A stretch of 64,000 nucleotides of DNA from PXAP01 sp046483315 (GCA_046483315.1 JAWODJ010000075.1:1-64000), one strand, 5' to 3'. Shown: positions 1-7,902, counted from the stretch's first letter. Made by a program: numbers and translations. The notes: generated by a model from the letters alone, not told the origin.

Positions 1-303
1 AAGATGAGCGGGATTTTATACCTTGACTGCTTAAGTGATCAGCATAAGCAGGCATCAGAGCTGAGAAAACTATACCGCAAAAAAGCAAGGCGAAGCCGTA
101 AGTATAATGCCAGGTATATTAAAGTTCCGGTATGGTATAATAATAGCAGGCTGAATTTGTTCTTTGTCAGGTTAGGTTCGGGTGGCAAATGTCAGTGTAA
201 TAATTTTGACTCACAAATTGGAGCCACTACCCTTGCCCGTCATCCAGACCGTCATTTAGTCTGCGGCAATATGGTTGATGTCCACTTTCGCCAATCCTGT
301 TAA
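1..303 (+). pseudogene. IS4-type DDE transposase remnant
   Basis: The frame is open from the window edge, so its 5' part may lie outside. Residues 27-57 (YRKKARRSRKYNARYIKV and the following segment to LFFVRL) resemble the region just before the last catalytic part of IS4-family transposases common in Bacteroidota. Residues 62-77 (GKCQCNNFDSQIGATTL) resemble the segment that normally lies about 40-50 residues further on. The two are fused at a GSGGK sequence, so the part with the last catalytic glutamate appears to be deleted, and the reading frame then runs into unrelated sequence and stops. I infer a dead element. The family assignment is from recall of motifs, without alignment. Confidence 0.55.
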
Positions 304-349
304 AAGGTCCAGCGGCAACACTGGCTCATGCCCCTGGATCCACCCTGCT

Positions 350-440
350 TTGGGGAAGACAGAATTTAAACCTACGCAATATTAACATAATGCAATCCAT
401 TATAGGACAAACAAAGGGAAGTTGCGGCCAGGCCTGAAAG
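350..440 (+). repeat. Left-boundary repeat, copy A (of TA cassette 1)
   Basis: This segment is repeated at 1330-1420. A 42-base core (379-420 here, 1361-1402 there) is identical, and weaker similarity extends on both sides (GGGGAA.ACAGAATTTA before the core, GGCCAG..CT.AAAGG after it). It lies just 3' of the MazF gene on the minus strand, where copy B lies just 3' of the HEPN gene. Confidence 0.85.
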
Positions 441-496
441 GCATGGTTAACATAGATCGAATAAAGCCGTAATCCGGTTTCGGCCTTCAATAGCAA

Positions 497-844
497 TTAT
501 TCAGTATCAATAGATAAGACTTTCGATAAACCAATTTTGATCTCGTCCATAAATATCTCGGAAACTTGACCAATCTGTTTTACAAATCTCTCTTGGGAAA
601 CAGAACGTACCTGAAAACAATCAGCCGCCGATGTCTTTGCCAGATTGTTTTCCTTGTCAGGCTCTATTTTGATCATCCATTGTGCTATCTCGTATTTTTC
701 TTTCCACTCAGTAACTGGGACAATAATTTTCAGTGGGAGTTTTCCTAATGAATTATCATTAACTATTATTGCCGGTCTGACCTTTTTTATTTCGGCTCCA
801 ATAGCAGGATCAAGATTAATCAACCAAATTTCACCTTGCTTCAT
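497..844 (-). CDS. MazF/PemK-type mRNA interferase toxin
   Basis: The protein starts MKQGEIWLINLDP, followed by GAEIKKVRPAIIVNDN, which is the N-terminal pattern of the MazF/PemK/CcdB fold (G-[ED]-[IV]-W, then K.RPA.[IV][VI]). At about 115 residues from this ATG it has the usual family length. Family knowledge says such toxins cut mRNA in the cytoplasm and are neutralised by the partner encoded upstream. The start at 844 overlaps the antitoxin's last codons by 14 bases, which fits translational coupling; the frame is open six codons further upstream but that start is less like the family. The target sequence cannot be read from the protein. Confidence 0.85.
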   Translation of the reverse strand: MKQGEIWLINLDPAIGAEIKKVRPAIIVNDNSLGKLPLKIIVPVTEWKEKYEIAQWMIKIEPDKENNLAKTSAADCFQVRSVSQERFVKQIGQVSEIFMDEIKIGLSKVLSIDTE

Positions 845-1043
845 AGAAATTTTCAAAATCAATATTTGTAAATGCAGTCAACTCCTTGTTATCCTTATAA
901 TCTTCATATAAAGACTCAGCAGCTATTTCCATTTGGTTCGCCTCCTCCTGCTTACGTAAAAGGCGGATTGTACGCTCAATAACGTAAATCCTTTTTCTCA
1001 CGGGAAGTTTCTGTATTTCCTTGATTAACTCTGTAGTTTTCAT
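831..1043 (-). CDS. Small antitoxin paired with MazF
   Basis: This is a 70-residue, charged, probably helical protein (MKTTELIKEIQKLPVRKRIYVIERTIRLLRKQEE...), ending in an acidic/aromatic tail (NIDFENFYEAR). It sits directly upstream of and overlaps the MazF-type toxin gene, the normal position of an antitoxin. The KLP.RKR..VIE.TI pattern is typical of small Bacteroidota and cyanobacterial antitoxins, where an N-terminal segment usually binds DNA and the C-terminal tail binds the toxin. Function is inferred mainly from context. ATG at 1043 is preferred to the GTG two codons upstream. Confidence 0.75.
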   Translation of the reverse strand: MKTTELIKEIQKLPVRKRIYVIERTIRLLRKQEEANQMEIAAESLYEDYKDNKELTAFTNIDFENFYEAR

Positions 1044-1113
1044 AATCACTAATTTATGTCATAAAGATACGAATTAATAAAAATAATTGATCCTCATGTT
1101 TCTGTCATAATTC

Positions 1114-1153
1114 CACACCCATTTTGCTCGCTTCGCTTCACAAAAAGAGTGTT
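1114..1153 (+). repeat. Right-boundary repeat, copy 1
   Basis: The 40-base segment CACACCCATTTTGCTCGCTT... recurs at 2198-2237 with two differences (CG against TA). It contains a short inverted pair TTTTG/CAAAA around a pyrimidine-rich loop, so it could form a small hairpin. It lies upstream of the mazEF-like operon, just as copy 2 lies upstream of the MNT/HEPN operon. Confidence 0.85.
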
Positions 1154-1329
1154 CAGCAATGTAAAATTAGGCAAAAGAGTAAAACTTTTTTTCCCGTCCA
1201 TAAATATGACCTGATAATTTCTGCTTCTCCCCTCACCTTACCCACCAGCCACCATGATCAAGGAGCTGGAGTCAATCGGAATAGATCCCCTCCTGCAAAG
1301 CCTGTAAAGCGGTCTAACAACCAATCCGG

Positions 1330-1420
1330 CTAAGGGGAACACAGAATTTATACCGAAGCTATATTAACATAATGCAATCCATTATAGGACAAACAAAGGG
1401 AAATTATGGCCAGATCTAAA
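1330..1420 (+). repeat. Left-boundary repeat, copy B (of TA cassette 2)
   Basis: This is the second copy of the 350-440 repeat. The core at 1361-1402 is identical to 379-420, and the flanks are diverged. It ends a few bases before the stop of the HEPN gene. Confidence 0.85.
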
Positions 1421-1428
1421 AGGTGGGA

Positions 1429-1764
1429 TTACTTAAGAAGTTCAGTTACTTCATCTTTCAATTTTGGAAGGTGATTAATCACAATACTCCATATCAAATC
1501 ATCTGATATTTTATCGTATCCATGGATTATCCTGTTACGTGTTCCGATAATTTTTTCAGCATTGCTAAGATTAAAATTCTTATTCTTTTTGAGTATCCTA
1601 TTAACGGCTTCTCCTATTATCTCTATATTGCGCTCAATCGCCCGCTTTGTCTTTATATCGGATATATATTCTTCAAAAATCTTTGGTTTGTCCTTATAAT
1701 AACCATCAATCTCATTTATGGATTGCAATATGTCATATAGCCAGGTTTTTATGTCATTATTCAT
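1429..1764 (-). CDS. HEPN-domain RNase toxin (DUF86/HepT-like)
   Basis: This 111-residue helical protein carries RNRIIHGYD near residue 76, which is the R-x4-H active-site motif of HEPN RNases (DUF86/HepT). IEIIGEAVNRI is the other segment usual in the family. Known relatives cut RNA, or tRNA, and are silenced when the MNT partner adds AMP groups to a tyrosine in the motif RX4HXY; here the tyrosine follows at RNRIIHGY, so that mode is possible. It overlaps the upstream MNT gene by 8 bases. The pair is an HEPN/MNT toxin-antitoxin module. Length is normal and no damage is seen. Confidence 0.9.
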   Translation of the reverse strand: MNNDIKTWLYDILQSINEIDGYYKDKPKIFEEYISDIKTKRAIERNIEIIGEAVNRILKKNKNFNLSNAEKIIGTRNRIIHGYDKISDDLIWSIVINHLPKLKDEVTELLK

Positions 1765-2056
1765 AAATCAATTTTTTTGAAGAATCAATAGTTTCTTTCA
1801 AGTATGGATTTTTTAAGGCTTTTTCTTCAAGTAAATCAATTTGTCGATTTAATAAATCCTCAAGTGATTTTTTTAAATCAAAGTAATTGTCCGCGTAATC
1901 ATATAAATCCACTCCGGAGAAGTCCACTAAAAGGTCAATATCACTAGATTTATTGAAGTTATCAGTCAAGACCGATCCAAATACAAATAACCTTGCTACC
2001 TTATGTTTATCGCATAATGCTCTAATCTTATCAATATTCTTATCAACTATGGTCAT
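1757..2056 (-). CDS. MNT-type nucleotidyltransferase antitoxin
   Basis: The protein (99 residues) shows FGSVLTDNFNKSSDIDLLVDF near residues 26-46, which is the G-S-x9-12-D-x-D signature of minimal nucleotidyltransferases, with the two aspartates that bind metal. MNT proteins pair with HEPN toxins; the MntA group transfers AMP to the toxin and so inactivates it. Gene order, antitoxin first with an 8-base overlap into the toxin, is the usual arrangement. The signature is intact, so an active enzyme is expected. Confidence 0.9.
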   Translation of the reverse strand: MTIVDKNIDKIRALCDKHKVARLFVFGSVLTDNFNKSSDIDLLVDFSGVDLYDYADNYFDLKKSLEDLLNRQIDLLEEKALKNPYLKETIDSSKKLIYE

Positions 2057-2197
2057 AATCTATAAATATTTTCTTTAATACTGCTCCTGATTTTTGAGTG
2101 GGATAAATAATTACCCTTGTTCATTACTTCGGATTTCTACAAAAATAACGAATAAACCCTGAATAATTGTTTAAAAATGATGTAAGAAGTTTATTAT

Positions 2198-2237
2198 CAC
2201 ACCCATTTTGCTTACTTCGCTTCACAAAAAGAGTGTT
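2198..2237 (+). repeat. Right-boundary repeat, copy 2
   Basis: This matches 1114-1153 at 38 of 40 bases. The preceding bases (AAGTTTATTATCAC from 2187) together with CCCATTTTGC also resemble a stretch at 29830-29860, so the element may be a dispersed family in this genome. Confidence 0.85.
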
Positions 2238-2409
2238 TCCGGGAGCTGATAAAATCTGCTATTCCCCTCCCCTTGCGTGCCGGCTAATAAAGGCATGCAA
2301 AATTCAATAAAATGTTTTGAATTTAATAAATCCCGTCGTAACTTGTTTTGCAAATCTCTTAAACAAATTTCAGCTTCATATAAAAAACGAAACATATGAA
2401 AGCTAAAGC

Positions 2410-2529
2410 GTGAAAAGAGAAATCAGGGCAAAGCAGTTTCTGAAAACTACAATAATCCTGCTTTGGACGATCTTTTTCAGCCTTGCTGATTCCAATGAAA
2501 AACCTCTGAACTGGTACTTCGTCAAATAA
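2410..2529 (+). CDS. Possible small membrane or leader peptide (39 aa)
   Basis: A GTG-initiated frame encodes a short peptide with a basic start (VKREIRAKQFLK), a hydrophobic run (TTIILLWTIFFSLA) and the tail DSNEKPLNWYFVK. This is signal-peptide-like. It ends 30 bases before the OmpA-family ATG. It may be the surviving 5' end of a lost exported protein, a genuine small protein, or chance. I see no strong ribosome-binding site. Confidence 0.25.
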   Translation: MKREIRAKQFLKTTIILLWTIFFSLADSNEKPLNWYFVK

Positions 2530-2559
2530 AATATTATAGTAAAACTAAAATTTACAGAT

Positions 2560-3798
2560 ATGAAAACTTTGATAATTATTATTATTGGCTGTATGATAAC
2601 ATCTTACAGTCATGGACAAAGAAGAATTCTGGAAAAAGTCAAATCCAAAACTGAAAAAAGAATTGAACGGCGAACCGAAGAGGGTATCGAGAAAGGACTG
2701 AACGAAGTGGAAGAAGATATAAAGGAATCCGTCAAGGGAGAAGGGAAAGAAGAAGGCAAACCGGCTGAAAAGGAAACAGGTGAGCCATCACAGGGGCAAA
2801 TGGGAGAAACAGCAGGTGAAGAAGGGCCGGAACATAAAATTAAAGGAGCTTCAGGCCCTGAATTGATATGGGCAAAATACGATTTCGTACCCGGCGACAT
2901 CGTGATATTTGAAGATAACCTTATAGGGGAAGAGAATGGCGAATTCCCTTCGCGTTGGGACCTTAAGTCCGGAAATGTTGAGATAGCGAATGTTGACGGC
3001 GAAAACGTGATAATGTTGAGAGGTGGACATCCTGAAATCATCCCTTACCTAAAAGATCCTCAAAATGATTATCTTCCTGATGTCTTTACCATAGAATTTG
3101 ATCTCTATTATCCTGGTGACGGGAATTTTCAGATTTTTTTGTATGACAGGAAAAATCAGGAAAGAACCGGCAGTTACTTTCAGGTTCAGTATAATGAAAT
3201 CCAAATGGGCCAGGTAAGAAGCAAATATCCTGATGAAAATCTGGCCAGGAGCAGGTGGATGCATATCGCTATCGCTCATAACAATGGACAGCTAAAAGCA
3301 TATATGGACGACACCCGGCTTATTAATATACCCAGACTTGAATTCAATCCAACAGGATTATCGCTGTACACCTATCATGCCGGTAATGACAACCTTTACT
3401 ACATTAAGAATATAAGAATTGCACAAGGTGGTGTTAAGTATTATGACCGCTATCTTCAGGATGGCAAGATTGTTGCCAGCGGCATACGCTTCGATGTAAA
3501 CAAGGCAACTCTAAAACCAGAGTCAATGGGTGTCATCAATGAAATTGCCGACCTGATGAAGGAACATCCTGAGATCAACTTCAGTGTCGAAGGTCATACC
3601 GACAGCGATGGAGACGATGCCTTCAATCAGCAACTGTCTGAAGAGCGTGCAGCGGCAGTTGCTGCCACACTTGGAAATCTGGGAATAGATCCGGGGCGTC
3701 TCGTTTCAAAGGGATGGGGTGAGAGCAAGCCTGCAGATACAAACAACACCCCCGAGGGTAAGGCAAACAACCGGAGGGTTGAATTTGTGAAAATGTAA
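2560..3798 (+). CDS. OmpA-family outer-membrane protein with central sugar-binding-like domain
   Basis: Residues 1-19 form a signal peptide (hydrophobic IIIIIG core, cleavage near SHGQ). Residues 20-95 are strongly charged and low in complexity (KSKTEKRIERRTEEGIEKG, many E/G/K), probably an extended linker. Residues about 100-300 look like an all-beta lectin or LamG-like jelly roll (FTIEFDLYYPG, RWMHIAIAHNNGQLKAYMD). Residues about 308-412 are an OmpA C-terminal domain that binds peptidoglycan, with the usual EGHTDSDG, N..LSEERA and NNRRVEF motifs. I infer a periplasm-facing or outer-membrane anchor tying the envelope to peptidoglycan. It is followed after 17 bases by the next secreted protein, probably co-transcribed. 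Confidence 0.88.
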   Translation: MKTLIIIIIGCMITSYSHGQRRILEKVKSKTEKRIERRTEEGIEKGLNEVEEDIKESVKGEGKEEGKPAEKETGEPSQGQMGETAGEEGPEHKIKGASGPELIWAKYDFVPGDIVIFEDNLIGEENGEFPSRWDLKSGNVEIANVDGENVIMLRGGHPEIIPYLKDPQNDYLPDVFTIEFDLYYPGDGNFQIFLYDRKNQERTGSYFQVQYNEIQMGQVRSKYPDENLARSRWMHIAIAHNNGQLKAYMDDTRLINIPRLEFNPTGLSLYTYHAGNDNLYYIKNIRIAQGGVKYYDRYLQDGKIVASGIRFDVNKATLKPESMGVINEIADLMKEHPEINFSVEGHTDSDGDDAFNQQLSEERAAAVAATLGNLGIDPGRLVSKGWGESKPADTNNTPEGKANNRRVEFVKM

Positions 3799-3815
3799 AC
3801 TTTAAATTAATAATA

Positions 3816-4739
3816 ATGAAAATAAAGTCTTTGATATTGTTATCAGGTATTTTTTCCCTGTGTACAATCTTATCATCATACAGCCAGACATCATTCAGTG
3901 CCGAGTTGGTTAATGTCCGGGATGGAACCGAAATAATTTATAAACTGCGATCAGACGGTTACAGGTACCGTTACGATTTTGAGGATTCAGGCATGAGAGG
4001 TATTATTATAGTGGACCCTGCAAAGGGTCAGACAGCCATATTGATACCGGATAAGAAATTTGTTCACCATACAGATACAGATTCCCAGAGAAGTCTTATG
4101 AATGACCCCTATCAGTCATTTTTGTATATGAAAACAGTTTATGAAGAAAAGTCTGCTGGCAGGGAAACTATATCTGGCTTTGAATGTGATAAATCGGAAC
4201 TTTTTGCCTCAGGCCGGAAAATTATCACTGCCTGGTACTCCGGTGAACTTAATTTCCTGGTGAAAATGGTGAACAACACTTCCGAAAACACATTCATGGA
4301 GTTGAGAGATATTAAACCTGGTATGATTGACGAAGATACATACCATATCCCCGAGGATTATATAGAAGTTGATGAAAGGATGCGTCCGATAATCCCTGAA
4401 CCGGAACCACCTGATACCTGGTCGAAAACAGAGCATTCCATTCCTTTAAAAGGAGAGTTTAAAAGAGGTGACCTTATTGTCTTAGATATCCCAGAAAGCA
4501 AGAACTATAAGGTTTCTATAATCAATCAAACAGATGATCCTGCAAAAATAATAAGGATTGCAATGAGGGAGGGAAAGGAACTGTCCGAAGATGAACAGGG
4601 GCCTGTTAGCTACAGGACTGAACGGCTGTATGGAAAAGAATCATCTACCAATACATACAGCTGGAAAGCAGGTGACCAAAAAATCCTACAGGTTCATGAG
4701 GGTATAATCTATATTGAAATATTATCTGAAATAAGGTAA
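3816..4739 (+). CDS. Secreted protein, DUF4412/LolA-like N-terminal half
   Basis: A signal peptide covers residues 1-24 (LILLSGIFSLCTILSSYSQ). Residues about 25-200 (FSAELVNVRDGTEIIYKLRSDGYRYRYDFE ... ETISGFECDKSE ... ITAWYSGELNFLVKM) have the pattern of DUF4412/LolA-like periplasmic proteins: short beta strands, a 'modified by reagent' strand, then a conversion strand. The last 110 residues (HSIPLKGEFKRGDLIVLDIPESKNYKVSI) look like a separate beta domain that I do not recognise. The gene follows the OmpA-family gene in the same orientation. Function unknown; the domain assignment is tentative. Confidence 0.7.
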   Translation: MKIKSLILLSGIFSLCTILSSYSQTSFSAELVNVRDGTEIIYKLRSDGYRYRYDFEDSGMRGIIIVDPAKGQTAILIPDKKFVHHTDTDSQRSLMNDPYQSFLYMKTVYEEKSAGRETISGFECDKSELFASGRKIITAWYSGELNFLVKMVNNTSENTFMELRDIKPGMIDEDTYHIPEDYIEVDERMRPIIPEPEPPDTWSKTEHSIPLKGEFKRGDLIVLDIPESKNYKVSIINQTDDPAKIIRIAMREGKELSEDEQGPVSYRTERLYGKESSTNTYSWKAGDQKILQVHEGIIYIEILSEIR

Positions 4740-4764
4740 TTATGCAAACCTGCAATTATGCCAT

Positions 4765-4907
4765 ATGCCCCAGAAGGTGACGGGTGTTATTTCAGCGATC
4801 GACTGGTCCGCCGGTTACTTCTCGGACGTTGACCTCACGGGCATCGAAGCCGGTAAGGTGCTGAAGGCAAAGCAAACAACCGGAGGGTTAAATTTGTGAA
4901 ATTATGA
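4765..4907 (+). pseudogene. OmpA C-terminal tail remnant
   Basis: Bases 4863-4907 encode EGKANNRRVKFVKL and a stop, nearly the same as the last residues of the OmpA-family protein (EGKANNRRVEFVKM at 3754-3798), with an identical 18-base run. The bases before it are open in a different frame (MPQKVTGVISAIDWSAGYFS from 4765), and the OmpA frame is closed by a stop at 4854-4856. I infer a deletion or duplication scar left by a second OmpA-family gene. Confidence 0.55.
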
Positions 4908-4956
4908 CGGTACAAATTTTATATTACTCTAATCCCATGAATATTTTTTCGGGACT

Positions 4957-5688
4957 TTACTTCAATTGAGGATAACTTTGGTGTTCAAGCACTTCGGGTC
5001 TGTTTGAGTCATCCTTCCGTGAAGTAATAAGCTTGCTTACAGTATATGCAGACATTTCTTCTGCTGAATAAGGCTTAAGCAGTTTTTTACGATCATCCCG
5101 GCCGGCTGAAATATCAAGCCATTCGATTTCAGAACCGGAATCTAAAATTACAGGCATTCTGTTTTTTGTATTATGAATCTTAGCAGTTAAAGGATTGGCC
5201 TTACATGTAACAACAGAATAAGAACGTAATATTTCACCTGTATCAGGATTGACCCATTCTTCCCATATACCGGCAAAACTGAAAACAGGTCTGTCCGGAA
5301 TAAAAATATAGAACGGATATTTTTCACCTTTATAATGCATCCATTCAAAATAACCGGTAGCCGGTACAAGGCATGGTCTGTAACGAAAAGCTGAACGATA
5401 GGCCGGTTTGGAATCAACAGTCTCAGCCCTTGCATTTAATGTCATGCTTCTGATTTTCAATGCTTCCTCCTCTCCTTTTATCCAGACCGGAATCATGCCC
5501 CATTGTATTAAGTCAAGCTTTAATTCACTATATGTTTTGTCTTGATATATAACAGGTAATCGTTCAAAGTTAAATCCATTGACATGATAAAACAAAGGAT
5601 CCGGATTAACACCTTTCAATTTAAGTTTTATGTTATAGTGCAGGGCAATTTCCTCTGCAGTTCTGGCAATTGAATAATGATAACACAT
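4957..5688 (-). CDS. SRAP-family DNA-protein crosslink protein (YedK/HMCES-like)
   Basis: The mature N-terminus MCYHYS exposes Cys2, the residue with which SRAP proteins link to abasic sites in single-stranded DNA after methionine removal. Other active-site residues are in place: N85 in LNARAET, E115 in GYFEW and H172 in KIHNTKNRMP, matching N75, E105 and H160 of E. coli YedK. At 243 residues it has family length. Its role is to shield abasic sites. It is a single-gene unit on the minus strand, and a 25-bp perfect palindrome lies 32 bases upstream of its start. Confidence 0.92.
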   Translation of the reverse strand: MCYHYSIARTAEEIALHYNIKLKLKGVNPDPLFYHVNGFNFERLPVIYQDKTYSELKLDLIQWGMIPVWIKGEEEALKIRSMTLNARAETVDSKPAYRSAFRYRPCLVPATGYFEWMHYKGEKYPFYIFIPDRPVFSFAGIWEEWVNPDTGEILRSYSVVTCKANPLTAKIHNTKNRMPVILDSGSEIEWLDISAGRDDRKKLLKPYSAEEMSAYTVSKLITSRKDDSNRPEVLEHQSYPQLK

Positions 5689-5720
5689 ACAATTAGGTGA
5701 AATTAAATTTTGTAAAATAA

Positions 5721-5745
5721 TAAATAACTTATAATAAGTTATTTA
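5721..5745. promoter_or_regulatory. 25-bp perfect palindrome upstream of SRAP gene
   Basis: The arms TAAATAACTTAT and ATAAGTTATTTA flank a single central A and match perfectly over 12 bases each. It lies 32 bases upstream of the SRAP start codon, overlapping where a promoter should be, so an operator for a dimeric repressor is the natural reading. It is too AT-rich and not followed by a T-run on the coding strand, so a terminator is less likely. Confidence 0.55.
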
Positions 5746-5821
5746 CAATTCGCAATCTTTTCAATTACTTAAAGTTGCATATAATATCCGGGAACCATTC
5801 CTCATTACACGGACCCGGGTA

Positions 5822-6745
5822 TTAATCTATCTGTTCCTGCCTTCCTATTGCTTCCTTTACCCCTATGCGCCTGCCGTTGAGATAGGCAGCAATAAAAGCA
5901 TTTCTCAAATTAAGAGACTTCATGGCTCCTTCTGCCTCTTCAAAGCTGTCATAGGGCCCCAGGTAATATTTATACCAGGAATCCTCAAATATTACATTAA
6001 TTTTTTCATTCCCACTGTAAATTTCACTCAGATCAGGCCCGGAAATTCTTTCTGTATGTGCAGCTATCTGAATAATGAAAGAAATACCTTCTCTTTCTGT
6101 TAAATCTATTTCAGTCAAATTCTCCGAAGGTTTATTATTCCCACTAATTTCAATAACCCTTACAGCCCGGTCCGGTTTACCACTCAGTATAGAGACATCG
6201 TCGAACCACTGATATTCATATACAATCGGAAAATCCTGGTAAATCAGCAGAGCCCTTGCTTTGTTAAGCAGGGCAATCATTTCAAGATCAAGTGCCATTA
6301 CGTAAAGGCGATCCATCCTGGAAATATCTTCAGCTTTTTCAGCCTCATCTCTGATAATTCCGGCTTTATGCATATTATCACCGGCATCATGTTCAAGTTG
6401 CCCGGCTCTTTCAAATTCTTCAGGAATCTCTGCAGGTATATTCTTCCGGGCTTTTCTGCAGTTTTGATCGAATATCTGGTAGAGGGCTTCGGTGACAGAA
6501 AAGAGTTGATTAAAACCCTCTTTGAGCGTCACCCTGTCTTCTTTTTCAACTGCCTGTGAGACAAGTAACAAAGCATCTTCTCTCTGTTGCCTGATCCCTG
6601 ATATTCTCTCATTTTCAGCAGCAGAAAACTGAAGATCAAGATCATTTAAGTGGCTCCATATATCTGACTCTATTTCAGTAATATATGGTCCCGACAAAAA
6701 TGATGTCAAAAGAAGCATTAAACATAAATATAATTTCGGCATCAT
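5822..6745 (-). CDS. Secreted helical protein with C-terminal SPOR-like domain
   Basis: The first 20 residues form a signal peptide (LYLCLMLLLTSFLSGPYI). The middle (residues 25-180) is predicted helical and rich in E, A, R and Q (ERAGQLEHDAGDNMHKAGIIRDEAEKAEDI). Residues about 225-300 read ISFIIQIAAHTERIS...INVIFEDSWYKYYLGPYDSFEEAEGAMKSL, the pattern of a SPOR-like peptidoglycan-binding fold (two strand-helix units; Y..G.Y.....A). A role in the cell envelope is inferred. It is preceded by two other envelope genes in the same direction, 65 bases away. Specific function unknown. Confidence 0.7.
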   Translation of the reverse strand: MMPKLYLCLMLLLTSFLSGPYITEIESDIWSHLNDLDLQFSAAENERISGIRQQREDALLLVSQAVEKEDRVTLKEGFNQLFSVTEALYQIFDQNCRKARKNIPAEIPEEFERAGQLEHDAGDNMHKAGIIRDEAEKAEDISRMDRLYVMALDLEMIALLNKARALLIYQDFPIVYEYQWFDDVSILSGKPDRAVRVIEISGNNKPSENLTEIDLTEREGISFIIQIAAHTERISGPDLSEIYSGNEKINVIFEDSWYKYYLGPYDSFEEAEGAMKSLNLRNAFIAAYLNGRRIGVKEAIGRQEQID

Positions 6746-6810
6746 ATTTTAAATTATCTGTTCAAATTTATTTTTTATGCACTTATTTATACGTCAATGA
6801 TTTAGATGCT

Positions 6811-7902
6811 CTAAAGAGAATAACTTATCCTGAAATCAAGAAAATCGGCGACATGTCTGTGTGATTTGAAACTTGCACCGGCTAACAGGTTCTTGTGGAT
6901 AAAATACTCAAGACCATATCTTTGATAAACCGGATCTTTGGCTTTCCATGGAGAATAGATATAAATTCCCAGTTCCTGGTAGAAATTAAATCTGCCTATC
7001 AATAGCTCATGTCCTGCAAATAAAGATAAACGAATGTGGTCAGAATCGGCAATGTCATATTCTGTTATCTGTTGTTTTAATGAACCGTCAGATACAAATT
7101 CGAAACCACCGGAAACAGCACTCAGACGACCAACCTGGTAACTGTATTTTGGTGAAATACCATAAACGGGGTACTTCCGTCTGTCGTCCTTACTGATCTC
7201 TTTTAACGTAAAGAAAACAGAAAACCTGAAAGCAGAAGAGCGGTCTTCTTCCTTATGGTAATCTTCACGGCTTCTGGCAGGAAATGAGGAGCTTTCAGGG
7301 TAATAATCGATACCAAGGCTTGCTGTGGGGAAATTAATACCCTTGTTGGGTTGACTGTTGCCGCCATTTGAAATATGGTTATAATATCCTCCCGCCCTTA
7401 AATTAATATTATCATTCAGACGATAATTCAGGCTGAAATTCATAAACAGAAGAAAACTGAAATGGGTGCTGTAGAAATGATTTTCAGGATTGGTAACCGG
7501 GTCATAAATATTATCCAGATAAGCAATACCTATACCCGTTTTAACTGAAGCAGAAAAAAGACTGCCTGCTGAAAAGAAGGGTTCAATATATGGTGTGAGT
7601 ATAAAGGAGCGGCCCAGTATTTCAGGGTTGTCATAGTCAAAATATGATATCATTAAACCTGTGCGGGGATAACAGTAACAATACTGCCAGGCATTTTCGC
7701 CGGTAAGATGCCATCCAATATCCAGTTCCAGTCCGCGCGGATTGCTGTGTGAAATACTTTTTATTTTTTCCGAGTGAGGAATAATGAACCCGTAATGAGT
7801 CCCCAGACCGACAAAGAAGAATTCTCTGTTTTCACTTCCTGATATCCCGAATAAAACCGAATGAAGAATAATTATCAGGACAGCCAGGAATTTAATTCCC
7901 AT
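6811..7902 (-). CDS. PagL-like lipid A 3-O-deacylase (acyloxyacyl hydrolase family)
   Basis: An N-terminal signal peptide (residues 1-20) is followed by alternating beta strands typical of an outer-membrane barrel. GGYYNHISNGG has H176 and S178, matching the HxS(N) pair of PagL, where the serine and histidine remove the 3-O acyl chain of lipid A. At 363 residues it is about twice the length of Pseudomonas PagL, and residues 200-363 form what looks like a second set of strands (FRFSVFFTLKEI ... YGISPKYSYQVGRLSAVSGGFEF), which may be an additional barrel half. It lies 41 bases downstream of the next gene and is probably co-transcribed. Confidence 0.75.
   Translation of the reverse strand: MGIKFLAVLIIILHSVLFGISGSENREFFFVGLGTHYGFIIPHSEKIKSISHSNPRGLELDIGWHLTGENAWQYCYCYPRTGLMISYFDYDNPEILGRSFILTPYIEPFFSAGSLFSASVKTGIGIAYLDNIYDPVTNPENHFYSTHFSFLLFMNFSLNYRLNDNINLRAGGYYNHISNGGNSQPNKGINFPTASLGIDYYPESSSFPARSREDYHKEEDRSSAFRFSVFFTLKEISKDDRRKYPVYGISPKYSYQVGRLSAVSGGFEFVSDGSLKQQITEYDIADSDHIRLSLFAGHELLIGRFNFYQELGIYIYSPWKAKDPVYQRYGLEYFIHKNLLAGASFKSHRHVADFLDFRISYSL

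Larger units (their letters stand above)
1050..1428. other. Inter-cassette spacer between the two TA modules
   Basis: No gene is supported here. It holds the right-boundary repeat copy 1 (1114-1153), a weaker continuation of that repeat near 1210-1240 (CTGATAATTTCTGCTTCTCC, compare CTGATAAAATCTGCTATTCC at 2247), and the left-boundary repeat copy B (1330-1420). The open frame at 1124-1333 starts inside the repeat and looks like chance. Confidence 0.6.
2057..2559. other. Spacer between TA patch and OmpA-family gene
   Basis: This AT-rich stretch holds right-boundary repeat copy 2 (2198-2237) and its weaker continuation to about 2275, then unique sequence leading to the OmpA-family gene. A possible short coding frame is listed at 2410-2529. 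No RNA gene was recognised. Confidence 0.5.

Noticed and set aside
1124..1333. Open frame on the plus strand between the two TA modules
   Set aside because: It starts within a repeat, has no domain and biased basic/polar composition; it is explained by the repeats.
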